Shown here piece by piece: positions 36,080 through 47,916 of a stretch of DNA of 64,000 nucleotides (within the stretch, counting starts at the first letter, position 1; each line of letters begins with the position of its first letter). Origin of the DNA: Cryptomeria japonica (lineage: Eukaryota > Streptophyta > Pinopsida > Cupressales > Cupressaceae); assembly GCF_030272615.1 (NCBI RefSeq), contig NC_081411.1:826392397-826456396 (forward strand), written 5' to 3'. The position numbers and the translations under genes were made by a program. The notes beneath the pieces are model-generated. The model was not told the DNA's origin, searched no databases, and saw nothing but the letters and a program-made list of their open reading frames with translations.

Positions 36080-36892
36080 TGATGTAGCCATAACCAATGA
36101 ATCCTCAAAAGAGAACTAGTTGGCTTATGCAACAAGTGTAACACAATGAAAGAAACAATAAAACATAGAAATAGTATTAAAAAAATCATATTATTGTCTT
36201 AGAACCTCTAGCAACCAACTGGTTATCATCATACGGTCATCATAGAACATCCGGTAGCCAACCAGTTACATGCAGACCACAAGGCAGATATAATCCATCC
36301 AGAACTCTCAGTCAACCGGATCTCTAATCACAAATCTAAATCCTTACTCTGATCTCTACTTCCTCTGCTACAAATGATTACATAATATCCTATATATACC
36401 CTTCGGAACATATCTGGTTGGCCAGAAAAGATTACATTTATCAATGCAGCAAAAATGAAACTAGGTTGGCCCTAAGAATGAAAGAAATTCCTCCAGAAAA
36501 TAACAACCAAGAAGTGTGGATCAACAGGAAGGTCAATCACACGCCAAGATAATATCCAACAAGACCCTAAATAGATCCACACGCCAAGAAACCACTCTGA
36601 AAATGAAGGAAAACCAATCGGTAAGCTCAAGAACTATCTTGAAACCCAAAAATAGTCAAACCGGGAGCGATAATTAGCCATAAAAGAATCCAAATGGACT
36701 GAAAATCTAGAATTAATTACATGAACCAGCTTGGAAACTGAAAATAGGATCTACAATGAAAAGAAAGCAACTACCGGCACCCAGTGGTAGGAACACAAAA
36801 AACTGCACACTGAACTGAACAAAAACTAAACAAAAAGGAAAAAATTTTGGTTGATGCAAGATTGCTCATAGACTGGGGATGCTTGTGCATCA
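36080..36892 (-). repeat. 3' LTR of the minus-strand Gypsy element
   Basis: 813 bp; matches 38975-39739. It has extra sequence near 36520-36570 (AGGAAGGTCAATCACACG) that the other LTR lacks. Its inner end is GCTTGTGCATCA. Confidence 0.85.
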
Positions 36893-38783
36893 CACACCTC
36901 AGGTAGAAAGAGATGTTCCATGGGAGGCAACTCATGAGCATCAAAAAGGATTCAGGATAAAGACTCCATGCTCATTTTTTATCCAAACATCTTCCTTATC
37001 TACAAACCTCTTCTTTAACTCCTCTGGGACCTCAACTAGATTCTCTAACTTCGGACTCTATTTATTTCTCTTTATTTGCTCTAGATCTGCACTTTGTCTC
37101 TGCTTACTACTATCTTTCTTCCGCAACTCTGATTTGTTTTTGCCACAAGACTTCATTCGATGTGTCACCATAAGCTTTGTGTCATCTGATTATATCAATC
37201 TATCAGGCTTATCTATCAGATCCTTCTGCAAACTCATGCCACCTTTCTGTATAACCTCTGCAACTGGTTTCTCATGACTACCACTTCTCTCAAGACTCGT
37301 GTTCTTCACCTCCTTCTCTTTCTCCTTCAAAGAAGTTAATGTGAACTTCTACCCATCCTTCTCAATAGTGATTAGATTTCTTCTATAGTCATAAATAGCT
37401 CCTCTATCAAATTGCCAAGGTCTTTCCAAAAAGATATGACAAGCACTCATAGATACAACATTACACAAGACCTCATCCCTAAAGGCCCAATATTAAAACT
37501 CACCAAACACTTCTCCTTTACTTCTAACTTTTGATCATCTTGTAACTAACTTACCTTGTAAGGACAAGGATGCTCAAGCCTTCTCAACCCAAGATTCACT
37601 ACCATCTCCTCAGATACCAAATTACCAATACTCCCACTATGCACAATAACCTTGCAATACTTACCACTTGATTTGCATACAGTCCAAAAAAGACTCTTTC
37701 TCTAAGTAGGTTTGGTATCTTCACTGCTATGCTCCATAATGACTCTTCTGAATATAAGGGATTCTCCTTGCTCTGGTGCACAGACAGTTTCAGTATCTTC
37801 ACCTTCTGATTCCTCATTTACCACACTTCTTGCCATTCACTGCTTACACTCATAAAATCTATTTTTGGTTTCTCCACACTTGAAACATTTGCTGGGAAAT
37901 TCTCTACTAGCACTGCCACTGCCTTTTCTCTGTGTTTTTTGTTCCAGTTCTTTACTCAACTTATATTTTGATTCCTCTTCAACATTTTTCTTCTTTGTAC
38001 TCATCTGCCCCTTGAATCTCTCCTTCCCTCTAGGGTTATTTGACTATCTTCTTTTTACCTTCTCCTCAGCCTTCAAAGCATATTGGTAAGCTTCTTCAAT
38101 TGTGGAAATCCTCAACATACTCATCTCATCTTTAATGTTAAATGCAAGTCCATTTATGTACCTCACCACCTTTTCTCTATCCATCTCTCTATGTCCAGAT
38201 CTAAGCATCACCTTGTAGAATTCCTCAGTATACTCTTCACAGTCATGTTTCTCTATTTTAGGTTCTACAACTTCTTGAACAATTCCAACTCATAGTCTCT
38301 CAGTATGAACTTGGCCTTCAATCTTGCAACCATCTATCTCCACCAGATGATCTTCATTTCACCATTCTCTACTCTGTCTCTTTGCAATTCTTTCCACCAC
38401 AAGGCAGCATGCCCTTTCAACTTAGTCTGTGCCTACGGGACTCTCTGTGGGTCCTTGACATCCTCAAACTCAAAGTAATCCTCCAACTCTCCAATCCAAT
38501 CAATTAGATCCTTTGGGTTCAGCATTCCAAAAAAGTTTGAAACTTCCACTTTATGAACTTTACTCGCTTGTGCTGCTGCTCTTAGAAATATTTCCTCTCT
38601 TCCATCTTTCGGCCCTTCAGCCTCTTCCACCTCAAGCTCTTCACCAGCTTCTTCATACTCATCCTAAGATTCTGGATTCCTCCACAAACCAGCCAATGTG
38701 TTCTGAATTTCATTCCTCATCTCATTCTTGAAATCCTCCATCATTTTCTCTACCCTCCAGGGGTTCATCCTTCTAGGTGACAT
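36893..38783 (-). pseudogene. gag: Gypsy gag-protease, broken
   Basis: Begins at an ATG at 38783 (MSPRRMNPWRVEKMMEDF), with a stop in the next 40 codons. The gag core has FFGMLNPKDLIDWIGELEDY and FEFEDVKDPQRV at 38580-38430. A zinc knuckle near 37890-37845 reads CFKCGETKNRFYEC, with Asn where the knuckle His belongs. The protease C-terminal part is at about 37480-37380 (CHIFLERPWQFDRGAIYDY). The 37340-36900 part matches the usual linker (NEHGVFILNPFDAHELPPME). Many stops make it a pseudogene. Confidence 0.82.
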
Positions 38784-38960
38784 CTTCTCCTTCACTCCGG
38801 TAAACTGCCTCAACTCGGCAATCTGACTACCGACTTCAATTGGCTCTCACTCAACGATCTATTGAACACACACACAACCTACCTCCAATCGGCGATCTAT
38901 CCACCCAAAGGAATGCCTCAAGGTTTGCAAACAACTCTTCCACCAACTGGCTCATAACCA

Positions 38961-38972
38961 GCTCTGATACCA
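38961..38972 (-). other. Primer binding site, initiator tRNA-Met type
   Basis: Minus strand TGGTATCAGAGC, a perfect match to the usual plant initiator-Met site, two bases from the LTR. Confidence 0.9.
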
Positions 38973-38974
38973 AT

Positions 38975-39739
38975 TGATGAAGCCATAATCAGTAAGCCCT
39001 CAAAAGAGAACTAATCGACTTATGTAGCAAGAGTAACACAATGAAAGAAACAATAAAACATAGAAATATTACATAAAAAGTTCATATTATTGTCTTAGAA
39101 CCTTTGGAAACCAACTGGTTATCATCCTACGGTCATCATAGAGCATCCGGTAGTCAACTAATTACATCCAGACTACAAGCCAGATATAATCCATCTGGAA
39201 CTCTCAGAGTCAACCGGATCGCTAATCATGAATCTAAATCCTTATTTTGATCTCTACTTCCTCTACTACAAATGATTACATAATTTGCTATATATACCCT
39301 TAAGAATGTATCTGAGTTGGCCACAAAAGATTACATTTACCAATGCAGGAAAAATGAAACCAGGTCGGCCCTAAGAATGAAAGAAATTCCTCTGAAAAAT
39401 AACAACCAAGAAGTGCAGATCCACATGCCAATAAATTGCTCTAGAAATGAAGGAAAAGTAATCGGTAAGCTCAACAACTGTCCCAAAACCCAGAAACAAT
39501 CAAACCAGGAGTGATAACTAGCCGAAAAAGAATCCAAATGGATTGAAAATATGGAATTAAGCACATGAACCAGCCTGGAAACCAAAAATAGGATCTGCAA
39601 TGAAAAGGAAGCAACTACCAGCACCTACCAGTAGGAACACAGAAAACTGTACACTGAACTGAATAAGAACTAAACTGAAAGGAAATATTTTTGGTTTCAG
39701 ATGCAAGATTGCTCATAGACTGAGGATTCTCCTACATCA
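38975..39739 (-). repeat. 5' LTR of the minus-strand Gypsy element
   Basis: 765 bp; TGATGAAG to CTACATCA in plus coordinates. The first eight bases are TGATGTAG in the other copy. Confidence 0.87.
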
Positions 39740-40750
39740 CATATAATTTATCTATTTGAACCTATAGGGTTACGTGAGGCGCATCTACAATGACCTATCT
39801 CAAGTTGTGACGACTCGAAGCCATTTTCATATGGTAATGTTTTTTCACTTGGTGCAAAAACCGTGAGGTGCATGCAATGCAAAGTTGCATGATAATATAG
39901 ATTTTATTTCATTCATTGTGGGCACAATCCAACATCACGAGTGCATCAGGGTGGGTATTTTTATGCTAGGAATGCTCCTTTTGTGCCTCCCAATGAGCCG
40001 AAACGTCGAGAGCCATACTCTACCGACATGATCTCTCAAGTGCCCTAAGTCCAAAAAAATGTCAAACTTTGACAGACTATTTCTCGCAATCCAGGATGCA
40101 TATGATTGATTTGTTTGAACCTATAGGGTCACGTGAGGCTCGTCTACATTGACCTATCTTGGTTTTTGACAACTCGCAGCCATTATCAAATGGTAGTGTT
40201 TTTTCACTTGGTGCAAAAATTGTCAGTTGCATGCAATGCAAAGTTGCACGATAGGCTAGATTTGATTTCATTTGTTGCGGGCACAAACTAGCATCACAAG
40301 CGCATCTAGGTGGGGAATTTTATGGTAGGAATGCTCCTGTTGTGCCTCCCAATGAGCCACAATGTCAAGAGCCATACCCTACTAGTGCTATCTCTCAAGT
40401 GCCTTGAGTCCAAAAAATAATTAAACTTTGACAGACTGTTTCTCGTAATCCAAGATGCATATGATTGATTTGTTTGAATCTATAGGGTCACGTGAGTCTC
40501 TTCTACAATGACCTATCTCTATTTTTCATGACTCAGAGCCATTTTCAAATCGTAGCGTTTTCTTCACTTGGTGCAAAAACCGTCAGTTGCATGCAATGCA
40601 AAATTGCACGATAGGATAGATTTGATTCCATTCATGGTAGGCACAAACCAGCATCAGGAGCACATCTGGGTGAGCAATTCTACACTAGGCATTCTCTTAT
40701 TGTGCCTTCCAATGAGCTAGAACATCGAGAGCCATACCCTATCAGTGCAA
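39740..40750. repeat. Satellite block C
   Basis: Resumes the interrupted monomer and runs for nearly three units, with anchors near 39886, 40245 and 40605, spaced 359-360. Similarity stops abruptly after CCTATCAGTGCAATCC. Confidence 0.9.
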
Positions 40751-41224
40751 TCCAAATGTTACACTTAATAAAATGATCATAATTTACAAAGTACAACATG
40801 AAAATGCACAAGAATGGATTCATTGGAAAGAAAATTCATTATACTATCATTCCAAAACCTTTTCTAACCTCCTATATTCAATAATTTGCCTCTAAATATG
40901 GACAAATCAACTCTTGGTTATTTAAATATACAAATATTTGTTTTACAGATCAGCTCATGGGGTTTTATACAAAATTTAGCATTTAAATATATACAAAGTT
41001 TGGCATTTAAATATGTGCGAATAATCTCATCACCATTTAAATATACAAAATTTGGCATCTAGATATGTACAAATAAGCTCATGGCCATTTAAATATACAA
41101 AATTTTGCCTCTAAATATGTACAAATCATCTCAAGGGCATTTATATATACAAAAAATGAATATAGAACAATTCATCAATGATATATACAAAATTCTCAAA
41201 ATCATTCTATCCTGAACTGTAGAA
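40751..41224. other. AT-rich 3' flank of the transposase-like gene with a minisatellite
   Basis: Between about 40915 and 41165 a unit of roughly 60 bases (CATTTAAATATACAAAATTT then ATATGTACAAATMATCTCA) is repeated about four times with variation. No gene is seen. It lies downstream of the minus-strand gene's stop at 41225. Confidence 0.65.
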
Positions 41225-41269
41225 TCAATCAAGTGAGCCTTCTAGATCGGCTCTAACCCGTATTGTGTA
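41225..41269 (-). pseudogene. 3' tail of the transposase-like gene beyond the Tat insertion
   Basis: On the minus strand the frame that enters the Tat element at 50845 continues here for 14 codons (IRVRADLEGSLD at the end) and stops at TGA 41225-41227. GTGTA at 41265-41269 and GTGTC at 50845-50849 are the target duplication, with one mismatch. Confidence 0.7.
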
Positions 41270-42332
41270 TGTTGTGCTTGTAAAGTGTGATACATGTAGC
41301 TACAACACAAAACACTCAATAGATCATTACAAGTATGGTTAGCAAATTTAAAACAAAGAAAGATTAAACCATGGCAAAGCGATCTATCACCTCCTCCGAG
41401 ATGCAAGTGTGGATTTGCTCTCAGATCTGGATAAGAAAATTTCAGTGACCTGACTACAACTAGATGGAGGATTTGAAATGATAATGATGCAATTAAGCTA
41501 GAAAAGAGAATGATTAAGCTACATGATTCAACAATTATGCTAGAGAAATGATCAAATTAAGCTAGATCTAAGATGCAATTGCCTATAATAACAATGCTCA
41601 AATGATATGCTAAGAGATATTATGCCTATAGTAACAATGCCTAAAATGCAAATGAGATGGGATGATTATTGCTCCAAAATGGGGTCTATTTATAGGATTT
41701 CCAAGGATAGGGGTGAGGTGGCAAGAATCAATGGTCAAGATTGAGTCTGAAGATATCAATGGTGAAATTGGAGGAGGTTGGAAGAGAGGTTGGAGGAAAT
41801 GGGACATTTGTCATCTCTATGGTGACAAGTGTCAAGAGGCTTCCAAGAGAGGGTACATGTGGCCCAAAAATGCCATGTGTCTCAAGGGAAGAGTATCCAC
41901 ACCATAGGAGGTTAGGATAAGGAGGTTAGGATGTGCAAGCTAAGATAGATTTAATTAAACCCAGGGTTAGATGGAATGGGATAGGTTTAGAAGTGGTTAG
42001 GTTAGGTGGTTAGAAGTTAGGAGGCATGTGTGTAATTTGAATTTAGAAATTCAAATAATAGGAAAAGACTAATTAATTCTCAACAACTCATAAATTGATT
42101 TGTTTTAATTAATTAGGAGATTAGAAGAAATGAATTTGATGGGGAAGAATTAATTAATCAAAGAGGACTATTGAAATGAACCTATTAAATAAATCCTTAG
42201 ATTTATTAATAAGTAGATGAAAGGGGGGAATTTAATCAAATTGCTAATGAATTCAATTAAATTGGGGAGGAGGATTAATTAAATAATTGCTTATTCAATT
42301 AATTATCTTCAGACCATTTTTAGGTGTATACA
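41270..42332 (-). repeat. 3' LTR of second Tat element
   Basis: TGTTGTGCTTG to GTGTATACA in plus coordinates. A minus-strand TATA box (CCTATAAATAG) lies at 41686-41696 and recurs at 50198-50208 in the other LTR. Confidence 0.9.
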
Positions 42333-42348
42333 TTTTGCCCCTCTTTGA
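42333..42348 (-). other. Polypurine tract of second Tat element
   Basis: Minus strand TCAAAGAGGGGCAAAA directly before the LTR; nearly the same as that of the first Tat element. Confidence 0.85.
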
Positions 42349-43930
42349 AGCGAGGTGTGATGACATGTTGATTCAAAGAATAATCTCATTTTGATGATGA
42401 TATTGGTTTGATAGGATGCCCCAGCTCTTGATTGCTAAATTGTGATATGATGATGCCCCCTCAGGAGATCAATTGAGATAATTGACCTTTGCAGATTTTT
42501 GGATCTTTGCGAAATTGATTTCCTGATAGATTATTAGATGAATCCTACAACCGTGGTTGATGAAAGTGTGAGTTCTACAATCATGGTGATGTGGTTCTTG
42601 ATTATTGATAAATCTTGGTTGGTTAGATTGATAAGATCGAGTTTCAGTCTGGTTTCAGCAATGACACCTCCTGTATAAGACAAAGATGATCAAAGCGTCT
42701 GGTTTCAGGAATGATATATCCTATATAAGACATGGATCAGAACATCTGGTTTCAAGAAAGATACATCCTGTATAAGACATGATAGAATCGATTAAATTTG
42801 ATTGATTGATTGAATTGATAAGGTTGATTAGATAAAGAACTGATAGGTTGTTGATATAAAGTTGCAGGAAGATTTAGATATGCTGATGTTTGTTCTATTG
42901 AGAGGGTAGCATAAGATTTTTGTTGGGTTGACAATATCTGGAGAGATATGAGTCATCAGTCTAATTGCATATACACTTGTGATGATACCTTGATGATTCG
43001 TGCGATAGATTTAGCCTTGGATAAAATGAGCATGCGGGATCCCATGCAAAAATGAAATGCAAGCTAATACAAATGAAAATGCAAAGCTACGATCAGACCA
43101 GTCACTGGATTATTGTGTTTTGTCATCATTGACCTTTTTAAAATGTGCGAAGTGAGTGCAAACATCAATGATATATCTAAACCATGATGACCTGAGAATT
43201 TCTTTCTTGGATTTTGATATGGCAAGTTAGCACAAACATCGAGGTATAATTGAACCAAGATGACCTGAGTGTTGCTTGCGTAAAATAGGCAGTATTAATC
43301 ATTTCAATATGCAAATTAGAAATGTCTTCAATGATACTCTGATGATCATGTCCCAAGACAAATTTGCACATATTAATGATTAATTTATAGACAATAGACA
43401 AGAAAAATATCATGTTCCTTCCTTGTTCCTCTAGTCAAAGACATCCTGGAGTCACTCAGAAATCATAATAGCAAAAATCAAGATAGAAAAGTTGAACAAT
43501 CATGTTAAAATCATTACCCAAAAGATATTATCCATTGAAAAGTGTGTGATATGCTTAGATTGATGTGTGATAGCTTGATGGTTGATAATTTGATCTCATG
43601 TTCAATGTTGGATGTGTTGGAGTTTTCACTTGATAAGAGTTGTCTAATTGTTGTTCTACCTATTTGATTAAGCTCAAAATGATCAAAAGTTTGCCCCCAA
43701 CTAGGTGTAGGATTTTGCCCCGAGCCTAGAAACAAATTCAGTATGATATACCCAATGATCCAAACCATGGCAAGAAGCCACCCAGGATGCCTATGTATGT
43801 ACAAAGGCTTTATGATGGATATGAACAATGCTAAAGGAAAATGAATGAATGCAAGCGGAAGGATGCACGAACTAATAGATGGAAGAGCTAGCGGAAATAT
43901 AGCACCTGTTTTCCAAGTTTTCACCATCTG
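42349..43930. other. 3' untranslated region of second Tat element
   Basis: No gene recognised. A unit containing GTCTGGTTTCAG and ATCCTGTATAAGACA is repeated three times at about 42645-42782. The rest is AT-rich with no visible structure. Confidence 0.5.
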
Positions 43931-43934
43931 CTTT

Positions 43935-44128
43935 TATTGCACTTTTTCTCATATTTGATTTTTTTTTGTTTGGATTTTCTGCTTTTTCACTGTTTTTTAA
44001 TTTTTTTGTTTTTTCACTGTTTTTGATTTTTTCTTCTTTTTCACCATTTTTGGAATTTTTCTTTCTTTTCACTGTTTTTGATTTTTTTTCTTTTTCACTG
44101 TTTTTGATTTTTTTTGTTTTTTCAAACA
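43935..44128 (-). repeat. A-rich tandem repeat after integrase
   Basis: On the minus strand, units like AAAAACAGTGAAAAAGAAAA recur about six times. They encode a Lys/Asn/Ser/Glu repeat in an open frame of 85 codons. It starts in another frame just after the integrase stop, so I regard it as 3' untranslated sequence. Confidence 0.65.
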
Positions 44129-44130
44129 TA

Positions 44131-45447
44131 AAACTTCTTCAGATGCATGCTATTGATGGGTTCCTCAAGCTGATCTCCATCCTGTGTTGATAGTTGATAT
44201 GCTCCTGATCCAAATACTGTTGTGCCCACAAATGGACCTAACCAATTTGGTTCAAACTTTCCTTTCTTTTCTCAATCTGCCTGGTTGCATGGATTTTCCT
44301 TTAGTACTAGTTCTCCAACTTGAAAGACTTATGGTTTGACCCCATGATTATAACTCTGACACATTCTTTGTTGATATACCTTCAAATGATCAAAGGCATT
44401 TTGTCTTTGTTCATGGATTAATTCTAACTCTTGTAATCTAGATACTCATTGTTCTTCACTTGGGATGAGACCATTTAATGATACTTGTAGAGAAGGTATC
44501 TCTACTTTTATTGGCAGTATTTCTTCTGATCCATAAACAAGAGAGAAAGGTGTGGCACCTATTGGTGTGCAGATACTAGTATGGTAGGCCCATAGAGCAG
44601 GGTTTAATTGAATATGCCAATCTTTGTCAGCATCATTCACTACCTTTTTGAGGATTTTCAGAATAGTTTTGTTTGATGCTTCTGCTTGCCCATTTCCTTG
44701 TGGATAGTAGGGTGTGGATAATTTGCACTGGATCTTGAATTTCTCACATAGCTCTTGTACATCATGATTCTTGAACGGTCATCCATTATTAGTGATAATG
44801 GTCATTAGTATTCCATAGCGATAGATGATGTAGTTTAAGATAAATGCAACAATTTGTTTTCCTGTGATGTTTGTGGGAGGTATTGCCTCAATCCATTTTG
44901 TGAAATATTTTGTAGCTACAAGGATGAATTTGTGACCATTAGATGAAGAAGGATTTATCTTTCCTACTAGATCAAGACCCCATTGACAGAAAGGCCAAGA
45001 TGCTACTAAAGCATGAAGTTCTTGTGCTGGTGCATGAATCAAATTCCCATGGATCGGACATTGTTTGCATGTTCTAGCTATCTAAAAAGAATCTTGTTCC
45101 ATAATCGACCAATAATAACCCAAGCGTATGAGTTTTTTCGAAAGGGTAAGACCACTTGAATGAGTGCCACAAATGTCATTATGGACTTCATGTAAGGCCT
45201 TCTCATATTCTTCTTATTCGAGACATCTTAAAAGAGTATCGTCTAGACCGCGTTTAAATAGGGTATCTGCGACAAGAGTAAAATGGGAGGATTGGCGAAT
45301 AAAGTTTCTCTTTTGGTTCTTTGATAAGCCAGGAGGTAAGGTGTTATCTTTCAGGTATGTGTAATTTTGGCCATAGTGGGAGGAACAATGCCCAACAAGG
45401 TGACATATATTTTGGGAATCAGGACAATTATGAGCAGGGTAAAACAA
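44131..45447 (-). pseudogene. int: Integrase of second Tat element, broken
   Basis: The zinc domain is HEVHNDICGTHSSG then CKQCPIHGN, with both Cys intact. The core has WGLDLVGKI for the first Asp and GNGQAEASNKT for the Glu. The second position reads ITNNG, Asn for Asp, as in the first Tat element. The C-terminus ends NSMHLKKFYV at 44131. Stops lie near 45100 (after EQDSF), 44780 and 44448. An N-terminal linker with NTLPPGLSKNQKRNFIRQ precedes it. Confidence 0.87.
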
Positions 45448-45489
45448 CTCTTCCTCCAGAAATTCATAACTCTGTTGATTTTCTTCTGT

Positions 45490-45880
45490 CTAAAGCAGAG
45501 AAACAAGTGTAGCCATGGCATCTGCTGCTTTGTTGTCATTTCTTGGAATCCGTTGTAAAGTTATTTCTACAAAGTATTTCTTAATATCATCAAGCATCTT
45601 TTTATAAGGCATTAGCTTTTCATATTTTGTTTGGTAATCATCGTTGATTTGATTAATGATGAGCTGAGAGTCTCCAAAGACTTGAAGTTGTGTAATGTTC
45701 CATTCTATAGCCATTTTGATACCTATAACCAAAGCTTCATATTCTGTTGTATTGTTGGTGCATGGAAAGCTTAATTTGTATGCTTTTGGAATTGTATAAC
45801 CTTGTGGTGTGATGAATAGAATACCTGTTCCTGATCCATGTTGTGTTTCATTATTGATGCTTGCTCTTGGATTGATATTT
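45490..45880 (-). pseudogene. Archaeal-type RNase H of second Tat element
   Basis: Shows GSGTGILFITPQGYTIPKAY, then Glu in TEYEALVIGIKM, Asp in VFGDSQLIIN and Asp in NDNKAADAMA. The N-terminal strand that carries the first Asp (YFDGS in the other element) is missing at the deletion junction. The first half lies in a frame without its own start. Confidence 0.8.
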
Positions 45881-45899
45881 GAGTGATCTGTTGTAAGAT

Positions 45900-47916
45900 A
45901 TGGATCAAACCCTGGAATGTCTTTATATGACTAGGTAAAATTGATTTGCCATCTTTTAAAGGATTTCAAATATTTTTGCCTTTCTAGTTCTGATAGAGAA
46001 ATTGTTGGATGTAGACCAGTTGCGCCAATGATAATTGCCTCTACTAGTTCTATTAGGATGGATAAGTTCTCTTGATAGAATTTAGGTAAGGTGTCAAATC
46101 TCCCATCCCTCGATGCCTCGAGGAGGTTTTCACCATTAGATGCATCCTTTATTTTTACTTTTTCCCAGTCTAATGTTGCCAATAAATGGTTTTCAGCATT
46201 ATACCTGATATTGTTTTCTTGATTTTCACTTTTGCGACTAGGAGATTTAACACCCACTTGACTTGAAGATACGTTAGCAGAATCCCTGGTGAAAGTTATT
46301 GTGGGTTTGATTTCATAAAGATATAAGGATATGGCATGGTCATTCGGAAAGGTATCAATGGTAGTATGTCCTTCATTTTCCCAGTCCATAGGTTCAGGAG
46401 GGATTAAGGGTAGGGGATCCTCGGGTTGAATTATTTCAAAGATATTAGGGGTCATGATAAAGATTTCAGAGCTTTCAAGATGCATTTCAATGTCTAGAAT
46501 GATACTCTTATTAGAATGACCTCGTGCAAGTAGCTCCTGATCATCCTCAATTAAGTCCAAGTCAGTCGAATGTGATTCTTATTCAAGCAAGATAGTTCCT
46601 AACGTTTGTCCTGCATACGCATGAACTACATCAACACCTACATCTGATTCATCCCTTTCAATTTCAAGTTGCTCTTGTTTGTTTTCATATGATAGCAAAT
46701 ATTCTCCATTCCCTCGATCTCTTAGCTGCATTTGTTTTTCCATGTTTGATAGAATTGATGCAAATGATTGTTTTTTGGATTGTGTGCTTGAAGATGCTGC
46801 CTCTCTGTTATGTGGAACAATGACTTCTTGAGCTAGTTTTAGATTATTACGACACTACAAGGGATTTGAATCTGCTGAGATCATGATTTCCTACCCATTG
46901 TAGGGAAACTTTGGGCACTGATGACATGTTAATGGAACAACTTGTATGTTATGTATCCAGGGTCTTCCCAAGAGTATGTTGTATGATAAGTCCAAGTCTA
47001 GAACTTGGCATGCTGTGTCTTTCTGCAAAGGTCTCACTTTGACGGGTAATATCACAATTCCTTTAGAGGAACGCTCTTCTTCATCATATGCTTTAATTTT
47101 TATCTTTTTGGGGGGATCAACTGCATCTTCTGAATAACCTAGAGCACATACAAGACTCAAAGAACAAATGTTTAAGCTAGCTCCTCCATATATCAAGACA
47201 CGTTTAACGAGCATTCTATGAATGAGGACTTCAATTTGCATGGAAGCATTATGGGGATGTTGCAAGGAATCAATGCTTGGATATGAAGGAGATGAGTTTT
47301 GAATAATATCTTCTGAAATAGGTTTGATGGTCATCATGAATATTCCCTGGGGAACTTCATCTTTGGATGTATTCTTTGGTGATGCTGCTATGGAAGGTTC
47401 TTGCAAGTTTTGAAGAGGTGTAGGAATAGATGCCTTTGTAGAATCAATTTTTTTACAGGGGAATGAGCCATTGCTAGACATAGGTGCACGAATTTGATCT
47501 TTCTTAGCCAAATCGTTTAAGGATCTCTTTAAGAGTTGCATAAAAGAGCCACTTTTCTTTGGAGATGTGTTTGAATCCTTATAAGATTTTGACATAGTTG
47601 GATTTTGATTTTGGATTTGTTTGATTTCTCGGATATGTTGTCTTGTTACTTGTATTTTTCTTTGGTATGTCATGTTGATATGATTTTCAACTATTTCAAA
47701 TGTTTCTGTTTTTGTTTTAGGAGTTTGATTGTCTAAAAGTTGTTTTGATAAGTGATCAACTGTCAATGTAAATGTGATAAAGTGATAAGACATGAAAAGA
47801 TGATTCAAGTGTTTAAAAGTTCGCAAGTTTTTCGATCTTTGGTTTTGGAGTGCAATGATGATGATTTGATAAAAGTCAAGTCCAATAGGAACGATATATC
47901 CTATGATGTGGGACAA
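45900..47916 (-). pseudogene. pol: Protease and linker of second Tat element
   Basis: The protease region, about 47240-46891, reads VLIYGGASLNICSLSL: Tyr replaces the catalytic Asp seen in relatives (IDGGA or IDNGA). It ends SYNILLGRPWIHNIQ. The 46560-45931 part is the linker before reverse transcriptase, ending ERQKYLKSFKRWQINFT and a stop. A short DIPGFDPYL motif follows, where the reverse transcriptase should start, and then the sequence jumps to the second RNase H. 47916-47330 is a poorly conserved gag-protease junction. Confidence 0.78.

Larger units (their letters stand above)
36080..39739 (-). mobile_element. Non-autonomous Ty3/Gypsy element, gag and protease only
   Basis: Ends TGATGTAG and CTACATCA, with CATAT on both sides (36075-36079, 39740-39744). 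LTRs lie at 36080-36892 and 38975-39739. A primer site of initiator-Met type at 38961-38972 sets the minus orientation. The inside is only 2.1 kb and holds gag, protease and part of the linker to reverse transcriptase, but no reverse transcriptase or integrase. It would depend on a related element for movement. Confidence 0.88.
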
